Shown here: in pieces, positions 19,691 to 28,916 of the stretch
Position numbering within the stretch: position 1 is the stretch's first letter
Layout of the letters: each line of letters opens with the position of its first letter
Source: Streptococcus oralis
GTDB taxonomy: Bacteria; Bacillota; Bacilli; Lactobacillales; Streptococcaceae
Reading direction: 5' to 3'
Length of the DNA stretch: 64,000 nucleotides
NCBI RefSeq assembly: GCF_019929345.1
Contig: NZ_JAHZPJ010000001.1
Location: forward strand, 124,001-188,000
Notes under the pieces: model-generated
What the model saw: the letters and a program-made list of their open reading frames with translations, nothing else
The model's database searches: none
Told to the model about the DNA's origin: nothing
Translations under genes and position numbers: made by a program

Positions 19691-20797
19691 TTAAATAATG
19701 GCTTTTCGTGTGACGACGGCGACGCCTTCTGGTGCCCAGACGGCGACTTTGGCTATTCCTGTTACACGGATCCAGCCTAGTCCTGAGATGACTAGATCAG
19801 TCTTGTCCTTGATGGTAAAGACATGCTGGACTAGTTTTGGAAAATCTTCTTTTTCCTTGCTATTTGGTGGTGTGAGGAGAGTTCCCAGGTGCTTGTCATA
19901 AAAAGCACTAGCGCCTTCTAGCTTGGTACGGTGGAGTTTGAGTTCATTGTCAAAGAAAGCAGTAAAACCTTGCTTCTCACCTGATATGAAGTCAAAACGT
20001 CCAAGACCACCTAGAAACAGGGTTTGTTCAGGATTGAGCTGATAGGTTTTGGGCTTAATTTCCTTTTTAGGGCTGACATACTTGAGGTTTTTAGCCGTCA
20101 AGTAATGAGCCATCTGGTGGCGGTGGATAATCCCTGGTGTATCGTAAATATAAGAACCATCGTCAAGCGGAATCTCGATCTTGTCCAAGGTTGTCCCTGG
20201 GAAGCGCGAAGTCGTGATGACATTCTGGTCACCCGTAATTTCTTGGATAATGGCATTGATAAGGGTTGATTTTCCAACGTTGGTCACCCCAACCACATAG
20301 ACATCACGCCCCTTACGGTAGTGCTCGATTTTATCAATGACTTCCTTAATGGCATGCTTATTCTGTGCCGAAGTCAGGACGACGTCCACAGGACGCAAGC
20401 CCTCTTCGTGAGCACGTTCCATCAGCCACTGGCTAATCTTGCCCGGTTTAACAGACTTGGGCAGGATATCTTTTTTATTTCCAACCAAGAGGACATCATT
20501 GCCCGATACAAAACGTGGTAAGCCTGGGATGACAGAGCCATTAAAATCAAAGATATCAATGACATTGACCACCAAGGCATCACTGTCTCCTACCTCGTGC
20601 AAGAGCTTGAGGAAATCATCGTCCGTCAACTGGACATCTGTGATTTCATTGTAATGACGGAGACGGAAACAGCGTTGGCAATAAACTTCACCAGTCTCCA
20701 AACCTTTTTCAAGTGCCGACTGGGGTGTAAAGCCAAGACCAGTCTTATCTGTCGTCTGAATGGTTGCTCCACAACCGATACAGAGAATTTCTTCCAT
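19691..20797 (-). CDS. yqeH: Ribosome biogenesis GTPase YqeH
   Basis: A circularly permuted GTPase for 30S assembly; 368 residues. An N-terminal zinc finger uses CIGCG and CQRC (residues 5-8 and 40-43). The G motifs occur in permuted order: NKKDIL (G4) comes before the P-loop VGVTNVGKSTLINA (G1), then PGTTLD (G2) and DTPG (G3). The C-terminal domain is rich in basic residues. Its stop overlaps or nearly abuts the next genes of the yqeG-yqeH-yhbY-nadD order. Confidence 0.95.
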   Translation of the reverse strand: MEEILCIGCGATIQTTDKTGLGFTPQSALEKGLETGEVYCQRCFRLRHYNEITDVQLTDDDFLKLLHEVGDSDALVVNVIDIFDFNGSVIPGLPRFVSGNDVLLVGNKKDILPKSVKPGKISQWLMERAHEEGLRPVDVVLTSAQNKHAIKEVIDKIEHYRKGRDVYVVGVTNVGKSTLINAIIQEITGDQNVITTSRFPGTTLDKIEIPLDDGSYIYDTPGIIHRHQMAHYLTAKNLKYVSPKKEIKPKTYQLNPEQTLFLGGLGRFDFISGEKQGFTAFFDNELKLHRTKLEGASAFYDKHLGTLLTPPNSKEKEDFPKLVQHVFTIKDKTDLVISGLGWIRVTGIAKVAVWAPEGVAVVTRKAII

Positions 20798-20799
20798 AG

Positions 20800-21327
20800 T
20801 TAAATTCCTTTTTTATATGTAATCGGTCCGTACTTTTCAGTGATTTTTCGCATAACACGGCGCTCACGAGCTCGGTTAATCTGCGTTTTGATGGAGTCGT
20901 GTTGGACCAAGGGTTTGACTAAAATCGAACGAATTCCTGCACGGTGCGCTGCACGAATATCCGTCATGAGTTGATCGCCGACCATGACCACTTCATTTTT
21001 CTCATAGTGGAATTCCTTCATAGCACGGTCAATCCCAAATGTGAAGGGCTTCAAGGCCCAATAAACGTAATCAATCCCAAATTTTTCAACTGCACGTTGA
21101 ACCCGTTTTTTGGTATTATTTGAGACCACGATAATGCGAATGCCCGCGTCCCGGAGGTCATGTAGCCATTGCTTCATCTCTGGTGTCCCATCAGGGTTGT
21201 TCCAAGCAATGAGGGTATTATCCAAATCGACCAAAACAGCCTTGATCCCCTGCGCCTGCAGGCTTGGGACTGTCAGATCATAAACTGCTTCCACAGCAAA
21301 ATCTGGCATATAGTTTTCAATCGCCAT
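20800..21327 (-). CDS. yqeG: HAD-superfamily phosphatase YqeG
   Basis: A 175-residue HAD hydrolase of subfamily IIIA. Motif I is VLVDLDNTLIAW (nucleophile and acid Asp), motif II VVSNN with a following lysine, and the C-terminal metal motif is VGDQLMTDI. It lies 2 bases before yqeH. The substrate is not established for streptococci. Confidence 0.92.
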   Translation of the reverse strand: MAIENYMPDFAVEAVYDLTVPSLQAQGIKAVLVDLDNTLIAWNNPDGTPEMKQWLHDLRDAGIRIIVVSNNTKKRVQRAVEKFGIDYVYWALKPFTFGIDRAMKEFHYEKNEVVMVGDQLMTDIRAAHRAGIRSILVKPLVQHDSIKTQINRARERRVMRKITEKYGPITYKKGI

Positions 21328-21344
21328 TCTGGCTCCTTTTCTTT

Positions 21345-22253
21345 TTAATTTCTAGCAATTTTCTTTAGATACTGAGCTAAGATTCCCCACAATATTAAAC
21401 TAGCTAATAAAATATAAATCCAAGCATTTGGTTCATCTGTAAACGGTAAAGGAACATTCATTCCGAAAAATCCTGTAATAACCGCAAGGATAGCTAGCAA
21501 GACTGAGATAATTGTCAAAGTTGTCAAATTATCATTCAGATTATTGTTTAGGATGTTGTTATAAGAGGCTGAGAGTTGTTGCAAAACTTGAGAAATCAAG
21601 TCTGTCATCGAAACCAACTGATGGGCTTCAATCATGGCATCGTCAAACTGCTCTCTTTCTACCTCATTAAAATTACGATAAAGAGCATGCACTTGGATAT
21701 GTTCCAAGAGGAGACGATTTTGTTTGGCAGCAGCTGTCAGGTAAACCATACCAGTTTCCAAGTCAGATAGGGCAAAAAGATTTTTTTTAGTTGTTTTTTG
21801 ACGAAGAAGTGCACTGATTTCATCCTTACTTTTATCCATTTCTTCAATAACTGGATAGTAAGCATTACTAATAATCTCTAAACTGGCAAAAAGAAATTTG
21901 TAGATGGAAATAATTTCATGGCTTTCAAGGTAGGTCGCCATACGTTCAATCACATAAGTATTCTTGTGATTGCTGATAGTAATCAACCGTTGTTTTTCAA
22001 CGATAAAGGTCATCGGAATCGCTTCATAATATTCTTTATCTTTTTCTAAATCAAGAACATTATAAATGAAGGTTACCGTCCCCGTTTCACGGTTATAATC
22101 CATGTGGGCGCGTTCATTTCTATCTAGAGCATACTCGATGGTTTCCTTGTCCAATCCATAGACGTCCGAAAGGTCTTCCATGTTTTTAATCTTATCTACA
22201 TCAAGGTCTATCCATGTACAATCGTGACCTAATTTTTTCTCTACAAATAGCAT
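21345..22253 (-). CDS. CorA-family divalent cation transporter
   Basis: A 302-residue Mg2+ (possibly Co2+ or Ni2+) channel protein. A cytosolic N-terminal alpha/beta and helical funnel (1-about 240) leads to two C-terminal membrane helices. The family signature GMN is in GFFGMNVPLPF between them. The extended -10 TGGTACAAT (22280-22288) lies just upstream, so it is transcribed apart from the MscS gene. Confidence 0.9.
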   Translation of the reverse strand: MLFVEKKLGHDCTWIDLDVDKIKNMEDLSDVYGLDKETIEYALDRNERAHMDYNRETGTVTFIYNVLDLEKDKEYYEAIPMTFIVEKQRLITISNHKNTYVIERMATYLESHEIISIYKFLFASLEIISNAYYPVIEEMDKSKDEISALLRQKTTKKNLFALSDLETGMVYLTAAAKQNRLLLEHIQVHALYRNFNEVEREQFDDAMIEAHQLVSMTDLISQVLQQLSASYNNILNNNLNDNLTTLTIISVLLAILAVITGFFGMNVPLPFTDEPNAWIYILLASLILWGILAQYLKKIARN

Positions 22254-22279
22254 ACTCTCTCCTTTACCAAACTCCTTCT

Positions 22280-22288
22280 ATTGTACCA
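22280..22288 (-). promoter_or_regulatory. Extended -10 promoter of the corA-like gene
   Basis: TGGTACAAT on the minus strand about 27 bases before the start codon. Just upstream is CTGCTA-TTT-TAGCAG-type dyad (about 22295-22309), which may end MscS transcripts. Confidence 0.5.
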
Positions 22289-22310
22289 CAAATCTGCTAA
22301 AATAGCAGGG

Positions 22311-22871
22311 CTATTCAGTACGAGATAGATTGCTGACGACGGTGATATTACGGTTAGGAACAAAGTGAAGGGCTTGATCATCACCTCTCAGTTGCGTTGT
22401 ACGAATTCCTACACTAACGACCTTTCCAGAAACGGTAATAGGACCATTTGTGAGAACTACCTCGTCGCCCACATCGAGCTGGCGTTCAAAGAGGATAAAG
22501 AAACCATTGATAACGTCGGACAGAAAACCTTGCGCCCCCATACCAATGGCTACCCCAGCAATCCCCGCACCAGCAAGGAGGCTAGAAACTGGCAAACCCA
22601 AAATAGACAAGATACAGTAAATCAAAAAGAAATAGAGTGTGTAGTTAAAAATATTTTCAAGCAAACGAGAAATGGTCTTTTGTCTGCCTGCATCCCGATT
22701 GGAAAATTTAAGCGAGGGCTTGACAATCTTTCGTACAGTCGCATGAAGCATCTTTTTAGCTATATAAAATAGTAAAAACAAAATCAAAAGAGAAATCACC
22801 TTGGTCAAGAGATTCTCTAACATGGTTGTTAAATCAAGTTTATCAAAATAGCGTTGAAAAAAATCTTGCAT
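22311..22871 (-). CDS. Small-conductance mechanosensitive channel, MscS family (short form)
   Basis: A 186-residue protein read from MQDFFQRYFDKLDL. AAGGAG lies 7 bases before this ATG, and the extended -10 at 22890-22898 lies inside the longer upstream frame, so the longer start is excluded. Membrane spans are near 15-40 and 65-95. The pore helix has GVAIGMGAQGFLSDVINGFF, and a beta domain with FVPNRNITVVSN follows. The C-terminal alpha/beta cage domain of full MscS is absent; short homologues occur in streptococci. It likely gates on membrane tension to release solutes. Confidence 0.88.
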   Translation of the reverse strand: MQDFFQRYFDKLDLTTMLENLLTKVISLLILFLLFYIAKKMLHATVRKIVKPSLKFSNRDAGRQKTISRLLENIFNYTLYFFLIYCILSILGLPVSSLLAGAGIAGVAIGMGAQGFLSDVINGFFILFERQLDVGDEVVLTNGPITVSGKVVSVGIRTTQLRGDDQALHFVPNRNITVVSNLSRTE

Positions 22872-22889
22872 ATAAAACTCCTTTTTACT

Positions 22890-22898
22890 ATTATACCA
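22890..22898 (-). promoter_or_regulatory. Extended -10 promoter of the MscS-like gene
   Basis: TGGTATAAT on the minus strand, 19 bases before the ATG at 22871. It places the start codon choice for this gene. Confidence 0.6.
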
Positions 22899-22962
22899 TA
22901 AAATCGTCCTTCTCTTTTCTTTCATAATTATTCAATTATCGTTCCTATTTTCAAAATATCAC

Positions 22963-22991
22963 TTGCCTCTATAGCATATTTATACTATAAT
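22963..22991 (+). promoter_or_regulatory. Promoter of sstT
   Basis: TTGCCT (22963-22968), a 17-base spacer and TATAAT (22986-22991), 29 bases before the sstT start. Divergent from the MscS promoter. Confidence 0.75.
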
Positions 22992-23020
22992 TATAAACAA
23001 TACATTTGAAGGAGACTGCT

Positions 23021-24232
23021 ATGAAACGAATCATTAGAGCCTGGACCAAGGCAAGCCTCATCAAACGAATCCTTATTGGAATGATTTTGGGAGCTACATT
23101 AGGGATGCTCTTTCCAAACCTTACAGGAATTGGCCTACTCGGAGACCTCTTTGTAGGCGGACTGAAAGCCATCGCTCCTATTTTGGTTTTTGCCCTTGTT
23201 GCCAATGCCCTTTCCCAACACCAAAAGGGGCAAAATACCAATATGAAGACTGTTATTTTCCTATACTTGCTAGGAACCTTTGCTGCTGCATTGGTGGCCG
23301 TTCTAGCTAGTTTCTTACTGCCTGTGCAAATCACCCTGACCAGTGCAAATACAGAAGTTGCTGCTCCTGACGGTATCGGTCAAGTCCTCAGTAATCTCTT
23401 GCTCAAACTGGTGGACAATCCCTTAAATGCCATTGTTGAAGCCAATTATATCGGGATTCTCTCTTGGGCAGTCATCTTTGGCTTGGCTATGAGAGAAGCA
23501 AGTAAACACAGCAAAGAATTACTGAGAACCATGGCAGATGTCACCTCTAAAATCGTGGAATGGATTATCAATCTAGCACCTTTTGGGATTTTAGGCTTGG
23601 TTTTCAAGACCATCTCCGACAAGGGCATTGTCAGTCTGGCTAACTACGGTGTTCTCCTAGGACTCTTGATTGCTACCATGGCCTTTGTAGCTCTCGTCAT
23701 CAACCCGCTCATCGCTTTTCTCTTTATGAGGAAAAATCCCTATCCCCTTGTTTTAAAATGCCTACGTGTCAGTGGTATTACAGCCTTTTTCACTCGTAGC
23801 TCTGCCGCCAATATCCCTGTCAATATGAAACTCTGTCAAGACCTGGGACTGAATCCTGACACCTACTCTGTCTCCATCCCGCTTGGTTCGACCATCAACA
23901 TGGCTGGCGCTGCCGTTACCATTAACATCCTGACCCTGGCTGCTGTCAATACACTCGGAATCTCGGTAGACTTTGGGACAGCATTTGTGCTCAGTGTCGT
24001 GGCTGCCATTTCTGCCTGCGGAGCTTCTGGAATCGCTGGAGGATCGCTTCTCCTCATTCCTGTCGCTTGTAGCCTCTTTGGGATTTCCAACGACTTGGCT
24101 ATGCAGGTTGTCGGAGTCGGTTTTGTGATTGGGGTCGTTCAAGACTCCTGCGAAACAGCCCTGAACTCTTCAACAGATGTCCTCTTTACAGCCGTTGCCG
24201 AGTATGCTACAAACCGAAAACTTCGCCCCTAG
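23021..24232 (+). CDS. sstT: Serine/threonine:sodium symporter SstT
   Basis: Dicarboxylate/amino-acid:cation symporter family, 403 residues, with about eight membrane spans and two re-entrant loops. Start chosen at the ATG preceded by AAGGAG at 23009-23014; an in-frame TTG 15 bases upstream has no site. The serine-rich loop [19 protein letters not shown] and [17 protein letters not shown] are the substrate and sodium site motifs of SstT. One of only two intact genes on the plus strand in this window, transcribed away from the MscS gene. Confidence 0.95.
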   Translation: MKRIIRAWTKASLIKRILIGMILGATLGMLFPNLTGIGLLGDLFVGGLKAIAPILVFALVANALSQHQKGQNTNMKTVIFLYLLGTFAAALVAVLASFLLPVQITLTSANTEVAAPDGIGQVLSNLLLKLVDNPLNAIVEANYIGILSWAVIFGLAMREASKHSKELLRTMADVTSKIVEWIINLAPFGILGLVFKTISDKGIVSLANYGVLLGLLIATMAFVALVINPLIAFLFMRKNPYPLVLKCLRVSGITAFFTRSSAANIPVNMKLCQDLGLNPDTYSVSIPLGSTINMAGAAVTINILTLAAVNTLGISVDFGTAFVLSVVAAISACGASGIAGGSLLLIPVACSLFGISNDLAMQVVGVGFVIGVVQDSCETALNSSTDVLFTAVAEYATNRKLRP

Positions 24233-24281
24233 TCTCTGACTCCTCGTTAAACACTTGACTCTATTAGTTTAGGAAATTTTC

Positions 24282-25235
24282 ATGTCCCTCACTCAACGTA
24301 CGACAAAACTGATCTTAGCGACCTGTCTCGCTTGTTTTCTCGCTTATTTTTTAGATCTATCATCAGCAGTTTCAGCTGGAATTATCGCTCTCTTAAGCCT
24401 CTCCGACACGCGCAGAAGCACGCTGAAATTAGCACGTAACCGCCTCTTTTCCATGCTCCTAGCGCTCGTCATCGGTGTTCTAGCCTTTCAGCTGACAGGC
24501 TTTCACATCTGGAGTTTGGGCCTCTATCTGGCTCTCTATGTCCCTCTTGCTTACAAAATGGGTTGGGAAATCGGCATCACCCCTAGCAGTGTCTTGGTCA
24601 GCCATCTCTTGGTACAGGAGTCTACTTCCCCAGCCCTCCTACTCAATGAAGTGCTCCTCTTTCTCATCGGGACAAGCTTTGCTCTATTGGTCAACCTTTA
24701 TATGCCCTCTCGTGAGAAAGCCATCCAAAGCTACCACCTTCAGGTCGAAGAAAAGTTAAAAGACATCCTGCTTCGCTTTAAATACTATCTGTCAAGAGGA
24801 GACGGACGCAACCAAGCCCAACTCGTTGATGAATTAGATGTGCTACTCGATGAAGCCCTCAAGCTTGTCTATTTGGACCACTCGGATCACCTCTTTCACC
24901 AGACAGACTACCACATCCACTACTTTGAGATGAGGCAGAGGCAAAGTCGCATCCTGCGAAATATGGCCCAGCAGATCAATACCTGTCACCTGGCCGCAAG
25001 TGAGAGTTTGATTTTAGCCCAGCTCTTTTCTAAGATTGCTGCCCAGCTAAGCCAGACCAATCCTGCTCATGACCTACTTGATGACATCGAACGCTATCTG
25101 CAAGTCTTCCGCAATCGGAGTCTCCCTAAAACACGTGAGGAGTTTGAAACCCGTGCTACCCTCCTGCAACTACTACGCGAATCCGAAACCTTTATCCAAG
25201 TCAAGGTCGATTTTTACCAAAAATATGGAAACTAG
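24282..25235 (+). CDS. ArAE/FUSC-type membrane protein (aromatic acid exporter family)
   Basis: A 317-residue protein with about four to five membrane spans in residues 8-150 and a cytosolic helical C-terminal domain (160-317). It resembles the short Gram-positive ArAE_1 proteins (DUF939 plus a C-terminal domain). Start ATG at 24282 with AGGAAAT upstream. It follows sstT by 49 bases without an evident promoter, so both may share a transcript that ends at the hairpin at 25242. Its substrate is unknown. Confidence 0.8.
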   Translation: MSLTQRTTKLILATCLACFLAYFLDLSSAVSAGIIALLSLSDTRRSTLKLARNRLFSMLLALVIGVLAFQLTGFHIWSLGLYLALYVPLAYKMGWEIGITPSSVLVSHLLVQESTSPALLLNEVLLFLIGTSFALLVNLYMPSREKAIQSYHLQVEEKLKDILLRFKYYLSRGDGRNQAQLVDELDVLLDEALKLVYLDHSDHLFHQTDYHIHYFEMRQRQSRILRNMAQQINTCHLAASESLILAQLFSKIAAQLSQTNPAHDLLDDIERYLQVFRNRSLPKTREEFETRATLLQLLRESETFIQVKVDFYQKYGN

Positions 25236-25241
25236 AACGCA

Positions 25242-25280
25242 AAGAACCTCAGAGAATTCCTCTGAGGTTCTTTTGTTTTG
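25242..25280 (+). terminator. Terminator after the ArAE-type gene
   Basis: 12-bp perfect arms AGAACCTCAGAG (25243-25254) and its complement (25260-25271), then TTTTGTTTTG. It isolates the plus-strand pair from the minus-strand toxin/immunity array. Confidence 0.85.
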
Positions 25281-25336
25281 CATTTGGAAGGAAAGTTCAT
25301 CCTCTCGTACTGTTCTCAAAAAAGAAATAGCAACTC

Positions 25337-25879
25337 CTAGTCGTCCATCACGCCACCTGTCAGCTGGTACATGAGGTAAATGTGCTCCAAGGTTTTTACC
25401 TTATCCATATGATCCACATCTTTTACGCCTCCCAAAGCTAGTAAAGGAACAAAACCGAAACATTCATCGTAGGCTAATTGACCATGTTTGGCAACAGCTT
25501 TTTTGTAGAGTGGAATATCGAAATAATCGTCTTTGAAATCTTCATCATCAACATACTCTATGAAACGATCCATCCGCTTAATCATAATATCTAAATCCTG
25601 AATATTATATTGGACAATTCCCACGTAGGCGTTCTCTTCCCAAGTAATAATATCTCCAAATGCTGTTACAAACATAGGAAAAGCGACATCTCCTCTGAAA
25701 TAACTATCTTGGAGAAGCTCAAGATAATCCTCTGGATTGATCACCTTCAAATAACCATCTAAAAAGGTTCCCAGACCATCTTCCTGCCAAATTTGTAGCA
25801 ACTCCGCTGGAACTTGATTCTGGTATTTTTCAATCACTTCTTGGGGCATATCTGCCACTTTGACAAAATCTTTTAACAT
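25337..25879 (-). CDS. GAD-like/DUF1851 (Tdi1-type) immunity protein
   Basis: A 180-residue soluble protein. An N-terminal GAD-like part (VIEKYQNQVPAELLQIW, then LDGYLKVINPEDY) leads to a DUF1851-type C-terminus (ECFGFVPLLALGG, then KVKTLEHIYLMYQLTG). This domain pair is known from immunity proteins of bacterial toxin systems. It is the last gene of the array and has no toxin frame directly before it. A decayed second copy of its 5' end lies at 26382-26470, on the other side of the neighbouring gene. Which toxin it blocks cannot be told from sequence. Confidence 0.75.
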   Translation of the reverse strand: MLKDFVKVADMPQEVIEKYQNQVPAELLQIWQEDGLGTFLDGYLKVINPEDYLELLQDSYFRGDVAFPMFVTAFGDIITWEENAYVGIVQYNIQDLDIMIKRMDRFIEYVDDEDFKDDYFDIPLYKKAVAKHGQLAYDECFGFVPLLALGGVKDVDHMDKVKTLEHIYLMYQLTGGVMDD

Positions 25880-25882
25880 CTA

Positions 25883-26359
25883 TTAATCCTCCGCCTCAAT
25901 CTTCATAAAAGACTGTTTAAAGTCTTCGTACATCCCAAAAGCAACTTTCATGACATTTTCAAAGTCATCATAATTCGCAATCACTGGATCCATGATTTTA
26001 TAATCCGGAGAGATGAGCCTCCTAGAAAACTCCATCAGTGGGGTCCCCAGTATAACTTTGTTTTGAGAGTCCTTAACAATCCATATCAATTCTACCAATC
26101 CTTTAAAGATACTAATATGGAATCCAAAAGTATAACCATTTTCTTTAAAAGGCTCAATATAAAAGAATTTTTCACGTCCATCAAATTTAGCTCTATACCC
26201 TAAATTTTCAAAAACATCAAATACCAACTCGCCTGTAATAATATTTAAGCGTTTGTCTTTAGGCGTTCTATCTAAACTAAATTTATCTGAAAGCTCCTTA
26301 TAGCGCTCCACAAAATTTATAGCTTGCAAAGCCTGTTCAACCCTGCTGTCTAATTTCAT
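25883..26359 (-). CDS. Hypothetical protein in toxin/immunity array
   Basis: A 158-residue soluble protein that I do not recognise. It starts MKLDSRVEQALQAINFV, has a predicted alpha/beta middle with many aromatic residues (FFYIEPFKENGYTFGFHI) and an acidic C-terminus. It sits 3 bases before the GAD-like immunity gene and 200 bases after the HNH cassette's immunity gene. By position it is probably an immunity protein. AT-rich like its neighbours. Confidence 0.6.
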   Translation of the reverse strand: MKLDSRVEQALQAINFVERYKELSDKFSLDRTPKDKRLNIITGELVFDVFENLGYRAKFDGREKFFYIEPFKENGYTFGFHISIFKGLVELIWIVKDSQNKVILGTPLMEFSRRLISPDYKIMDPVIANYDDFENVMKVAFGMYEDFKQSFMKIEAED

Positions 26360-26381
26360 CTGTCTACTCCTTTGTAAATCC

Positions 26382-26470
26382 TAGTTCAAATCTGTATTCT
26401 TTAGCAATTTCCTTATATTTTCAATCACTTCTTAGGGCAGTCTACTACTTTTACAAAGTTTTTCTAACAT
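26382..26470 (-). pseudogene. Relic of a second GAD-like immunity gene (5' end only)
   Basis: Reading through one stop, the minus strand from 26470 gives MLEKLCKSSRLP-stop-EVIENIRK. The intact gene at 25337-25879 begins MLKDFVKVADMPQEVIEKYQ. Start codon, spacing and the glutamine-to-stop position align, and a ribosome-site-like GGAGAAAA precedes it. The frame ends after about 29 codons and the rest of the gene is gone. Confidence 0.7.
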
Positions 26471-26577
26471 TTTTCTCCTTTTGAGTTCATAGACAAGACC
26501 ATTAGATGCCATTCGTCATTTACTAGCTAGAAAATCTAAAATAGGTTGCTTTTCTTTCCCAAGCAAGTTGGGTAACT

Positions 26578-27183
26578 TTATGAAGCGGAAAAAATTTCTT
26601 CATCTTGTTCATTCAGAATCGCCTGAATATCTCCACCATTAACTACTACTAGGTAGTCCGCAGGTAGAATCAAAGTTTTTATTAGTTTTGGATTCTTTTT
26701 CAATATTTCAAAAGCATACATAGCAACAAAATCATCTGTATCTTGATTTTGATAGCCAACAAACCATCCCGAATCACCTTTTCGATCAGTATCTTGTCTC
26801 TGCAAATAGTAATGTTCACACTCAAAGACACCTTTAGCCAACACTATTTTCTCATCAAATCTGATTTCAGAAACTTCAATCTTAATCTCTTTAGCTAGTG
26901 TACTTTGTTCAGACTGAATCCAAAGAGCCAAGGTCAAATCATCAGTAAACTCTTTAAAAGGATTTGTTTCATAGTTGACTGACACTATCCTAAATTGGTC
27001 CATGTTCAATTGAGCAAGTTTATATATGCTGAAACCGATTTGTATTAGCAGGCCATCTTGTATTCGTTCCTTCGAGGGCAGTACATTCACAACTTTGAGC
27101 CATTCCTCAAAAAGACCTTCAGAGAATGTCCCGTAAAAGATCAAACCATTCTTCTCTACTTTTGTATCAAGCACTTCCGTCAT
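26578..27183 (-). CDS. Putative immunity protein for the HNH-like toxin tip (DUF2185/Imm33-like C-terminus)
   Basis: A 201-residue acidic soluble protein. Its C-terminal half has DSGWFVGYQNQD followed by DDFVAMYAFEIL and a conserved-looking PADYLVVVNGGD stretch, reminiscent of DUF2185-type immunity proteins. Its ATG lies inside the 3' end of the nuclease-tip frame (17-base overlap), the classic toxin-immunity arrangement, so I pair it with that toxin. The family name is less certain than the pairing. Confidence 0.65.
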   Translation of the reverse strand: MTEVLDTKVEKNGLIFYGTFSEGLFEEWLKVVNVLPSKERIQDGLLIQIGFSIYKLAQLNMDQFRIVSVNYETNPFKEFTDDLTLALWIQSEQSTLAKEIKIEVSEIRFDEKIVLAKGVFECEHYYLQRQDTDRKGDSGWFVGYQNQDTDDFVAMYAFEILKKNPKLIKTLILPADYLVVVNGGDIQAILNEQDEEIFSAS

Positions 27184-28084
27184 TTTTCAACCTCCTGAAA
27201 ATTTCATTTTGTAGCTTAGTTCTAGCTTCACGCTCCAAAGCTATCATTTTTTCTCTTATCTCAGCCGGAATATCTCCTAATTTGGAATGCCCCTGCCAAT
27301 CACTCCAAGTTTTAGACCCTTTGGAACTATTGGTAGGTTTACCTAATCCCATAAAATTATCCTCAAGATTCAAAACCTCTACCTTATCAACATCAGATAG
27401 AGGAGCAAATCCATCCATTTCGGTAATTTCTTTCATAGAGACAATATGGTCTGCTTCGAGGGTTTCAACTGGATAACCATAAATTGGATCAAATTTTTCT
27501 CCATCAATATTATTGACATGATCGCGTATCTCTTGACTTGGTGTTTTCTTGCGAAGCGAATTATATTCTTTTTTTGAAATTCCTTTAGAAGTACTCGCAG
27601 CATCATCACTATGCTTAGATAGTTGTTCACTAGCTTCCTTGCTGAACTCTCGGCCGACCTTCCGGCCGCTCTGCTCGCTTGCATCGCCATAAAGATCCCG
27701 AAGTATACTCTGATACTCCGCACTCTCACCCGTACTCTGGTAGAGTCGAGCTGTATGCTTGCCAATGTCCTCTCCATAACGGAAGTCATCCAACCCCACA
27801 GGGGAGAGCTTCTTGAGACTAAAGTCATCCCAAAGATTCCCCAAACGACTTCTAAAGAAGTCCTTGGTCGCACCGTAGCTCTCCCGTGCTAGTGTGCTCA
27901 GATAGTTGTCAGACAACATCGTACGAGCTTGTTTTATATAAGATAGACCCTTTTCAATCTTGGGCACCTGTGACAATCGGCTAATCAGCTTGCTCTTGCC
28001 GGCTATCTTGGCTAACTTAGCAGGACCAATAAATGAAACGATTTCACTGATGATTTCACCTGTAGCCTGTCCACTTTTGTAGCC
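27167..28084 (-). CDS. Orphan C-terminal toxin module with HNH-like nuclease domain, 5'-truncated
   Basis: An open frame of 305 codons directly behind a TAA (28085-28087), with no proper start; a TTG at 27976 is the first conceivable one. Residues 1-40 (GYKSGQATGEIISEIVSFIG onward) look like the pre-toxin helical region of LXG-type polymorphic toxins. The end has an HNH-like core: LEADHIVSMKEI, then NLEDNFMGLGKPTNSSKG and TWSDW. This fits a displaced toxin tip that lost its N-terminal export half and can be recombined onto a full-length gene. An immunity gene overlaps its 3' end. Confidence 0.65.
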   Translation of the reverse strand, partial: GYKSGQATGEIISEIVSFIGPAKLAKIAGKSKLISRLSQVPKIEKGLSYIKQARTMLSDNYLSTLARESYGATKDFFRSRLGNLWDDFSLKKLSPVGLDDFRYGEDIGKHTARLYQSTGESAEYQSILRDLYGDASEQSGRKVGREFSKEASEQLSKHSDDAASTSKGISKKEYNSLRKKTPSQEIRDHVNNIDGEKFDPIYGYPVETLEADHIVSMKEITEMDGFAPLSDVDKVEVLNLEDNFMGLGKPTNSSKGSKTWSDWQGHSKLGDIPAEIREKMIALEREARTKLQNEIFRRLKNDGSA

Positions 28085-28182
28085 TTAAAATTGACTAACT
28101 AGATTGATTTTATCATGAAGATGTTTGATTGGAAATCATGAACAAATTCAATTTATTATATCATACAAACGCAGAATGTAAA

Positions 28183-28201
28183 AACCGCCCAAAAGGGCGG
28201 T
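28183..28201 (-). terminator. Terminator of PoNi copy 1 cassette
   Basis: CCGCCC-TTTT-GGGCGG followed by five T on the minus strand, 12 bases after the stop codon. The same hairpin ends the second cassette at 29300-29315. Confidence 0.9.
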
Positions 28202-28212
28202 CAAATTAGATA

Positions 28213-28908
28213 TTATCTATCTTCCTGAACCAAGAGATCATAAGGGAAGAAATCCAAATCTTTGAGACGTTCATCATAGATACCACGCATCTTGCAAAGG
28301 GCAGCAGTATCAAAACTCCAGTAACCATAATAGGCATCCTCTGTCTTATGTGTGTCATACCATGATGCTTCTGAGTGGGCATAGTACCAGAACTTCTGTG
28401 CTTCAATGACACTATCTGCATCATTCCCAATCATATTCAGGTATTCCAAATGCGAGTGGAAATTCTCAACTTCGCCCTTTAATAAGTAAAGAGCAAGTGT
28501 TTCGATGTAGCCGTCCTCATACTGCTCGCCTGAATCTACGAAGGACTGATACTTACTAAAGATTTTCTCAACATCTTCGATAAATTCCTCTTTGCGGTCT
28601 TCGAACAGAACAGCAAGAGATAGGTAATCAATTAATGTGTAAATACTCCCTCTAGTTTGATAGTATTTCTGATAATAATTGAGACTAATTTTAAACCATT
28701 TAAATACTTCATCTAATGAATGTCCTAGGGAATAACACATAGATACTAGTTCTCTAGTATAGAGAGATTGGGAAGAATAGTATCTATTTATGTATTGCGG
28801 TAAAACACGGGACTTATAAGTACCTAATTCTCTTCTCTTAAACGCCTCAATATTGAAATGATAAACTTCATTAAAGTAATCTTCATCTTTATATTTGTCT
28901 CTAAACAT
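28213..28908 (-). CDS. PoNe-immunity (PoNi, DUF1910/DUF1911) protein, copy 1
   Basis: A 231-residue helical protein like PoNi immunity proteins that block PoNe nuclease toxins. The N-terminal DUF1910-like part (MFRDKYKDEDYFNEVYHFN) is followed by the DUF1911 part (VDSGEQYEDGYIETLALYLL, then WYDTHKTEDAYYGYWSFD). I use the ATG at 28908, six bases after GAGG; a GTG at 28920 overlaps the toxin stop and an ATG at 28911 is also possible. From about residue 70 it is nearly the same as copy 2, while the first 70 residues differ strongly: a mosaic. Confidence 0.85.
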   Translation of the reverse strand: MFRDKYKDEDYFNEVYHFNIEAFKRRELGTYKSRVLPQYINRYYSSQSLYTRELVSMCYSLGHSLDEVFKWFKISLNYYQKYYQTRGSIYTLIDYLSLAVLFEDRKEEFIEDVEKIFSKYQSFVDSGEQYEDGYIETLALYLLKGEVENFHSHLEYLNMIGNDADSVIEAQKFWYYAHSEASWYDTHKTEDAYYGYWSFDTAALCKMRGIYDERLKDLDFFPYDLLVQEDR

Positions 28909-28916
28909 CATATTCC

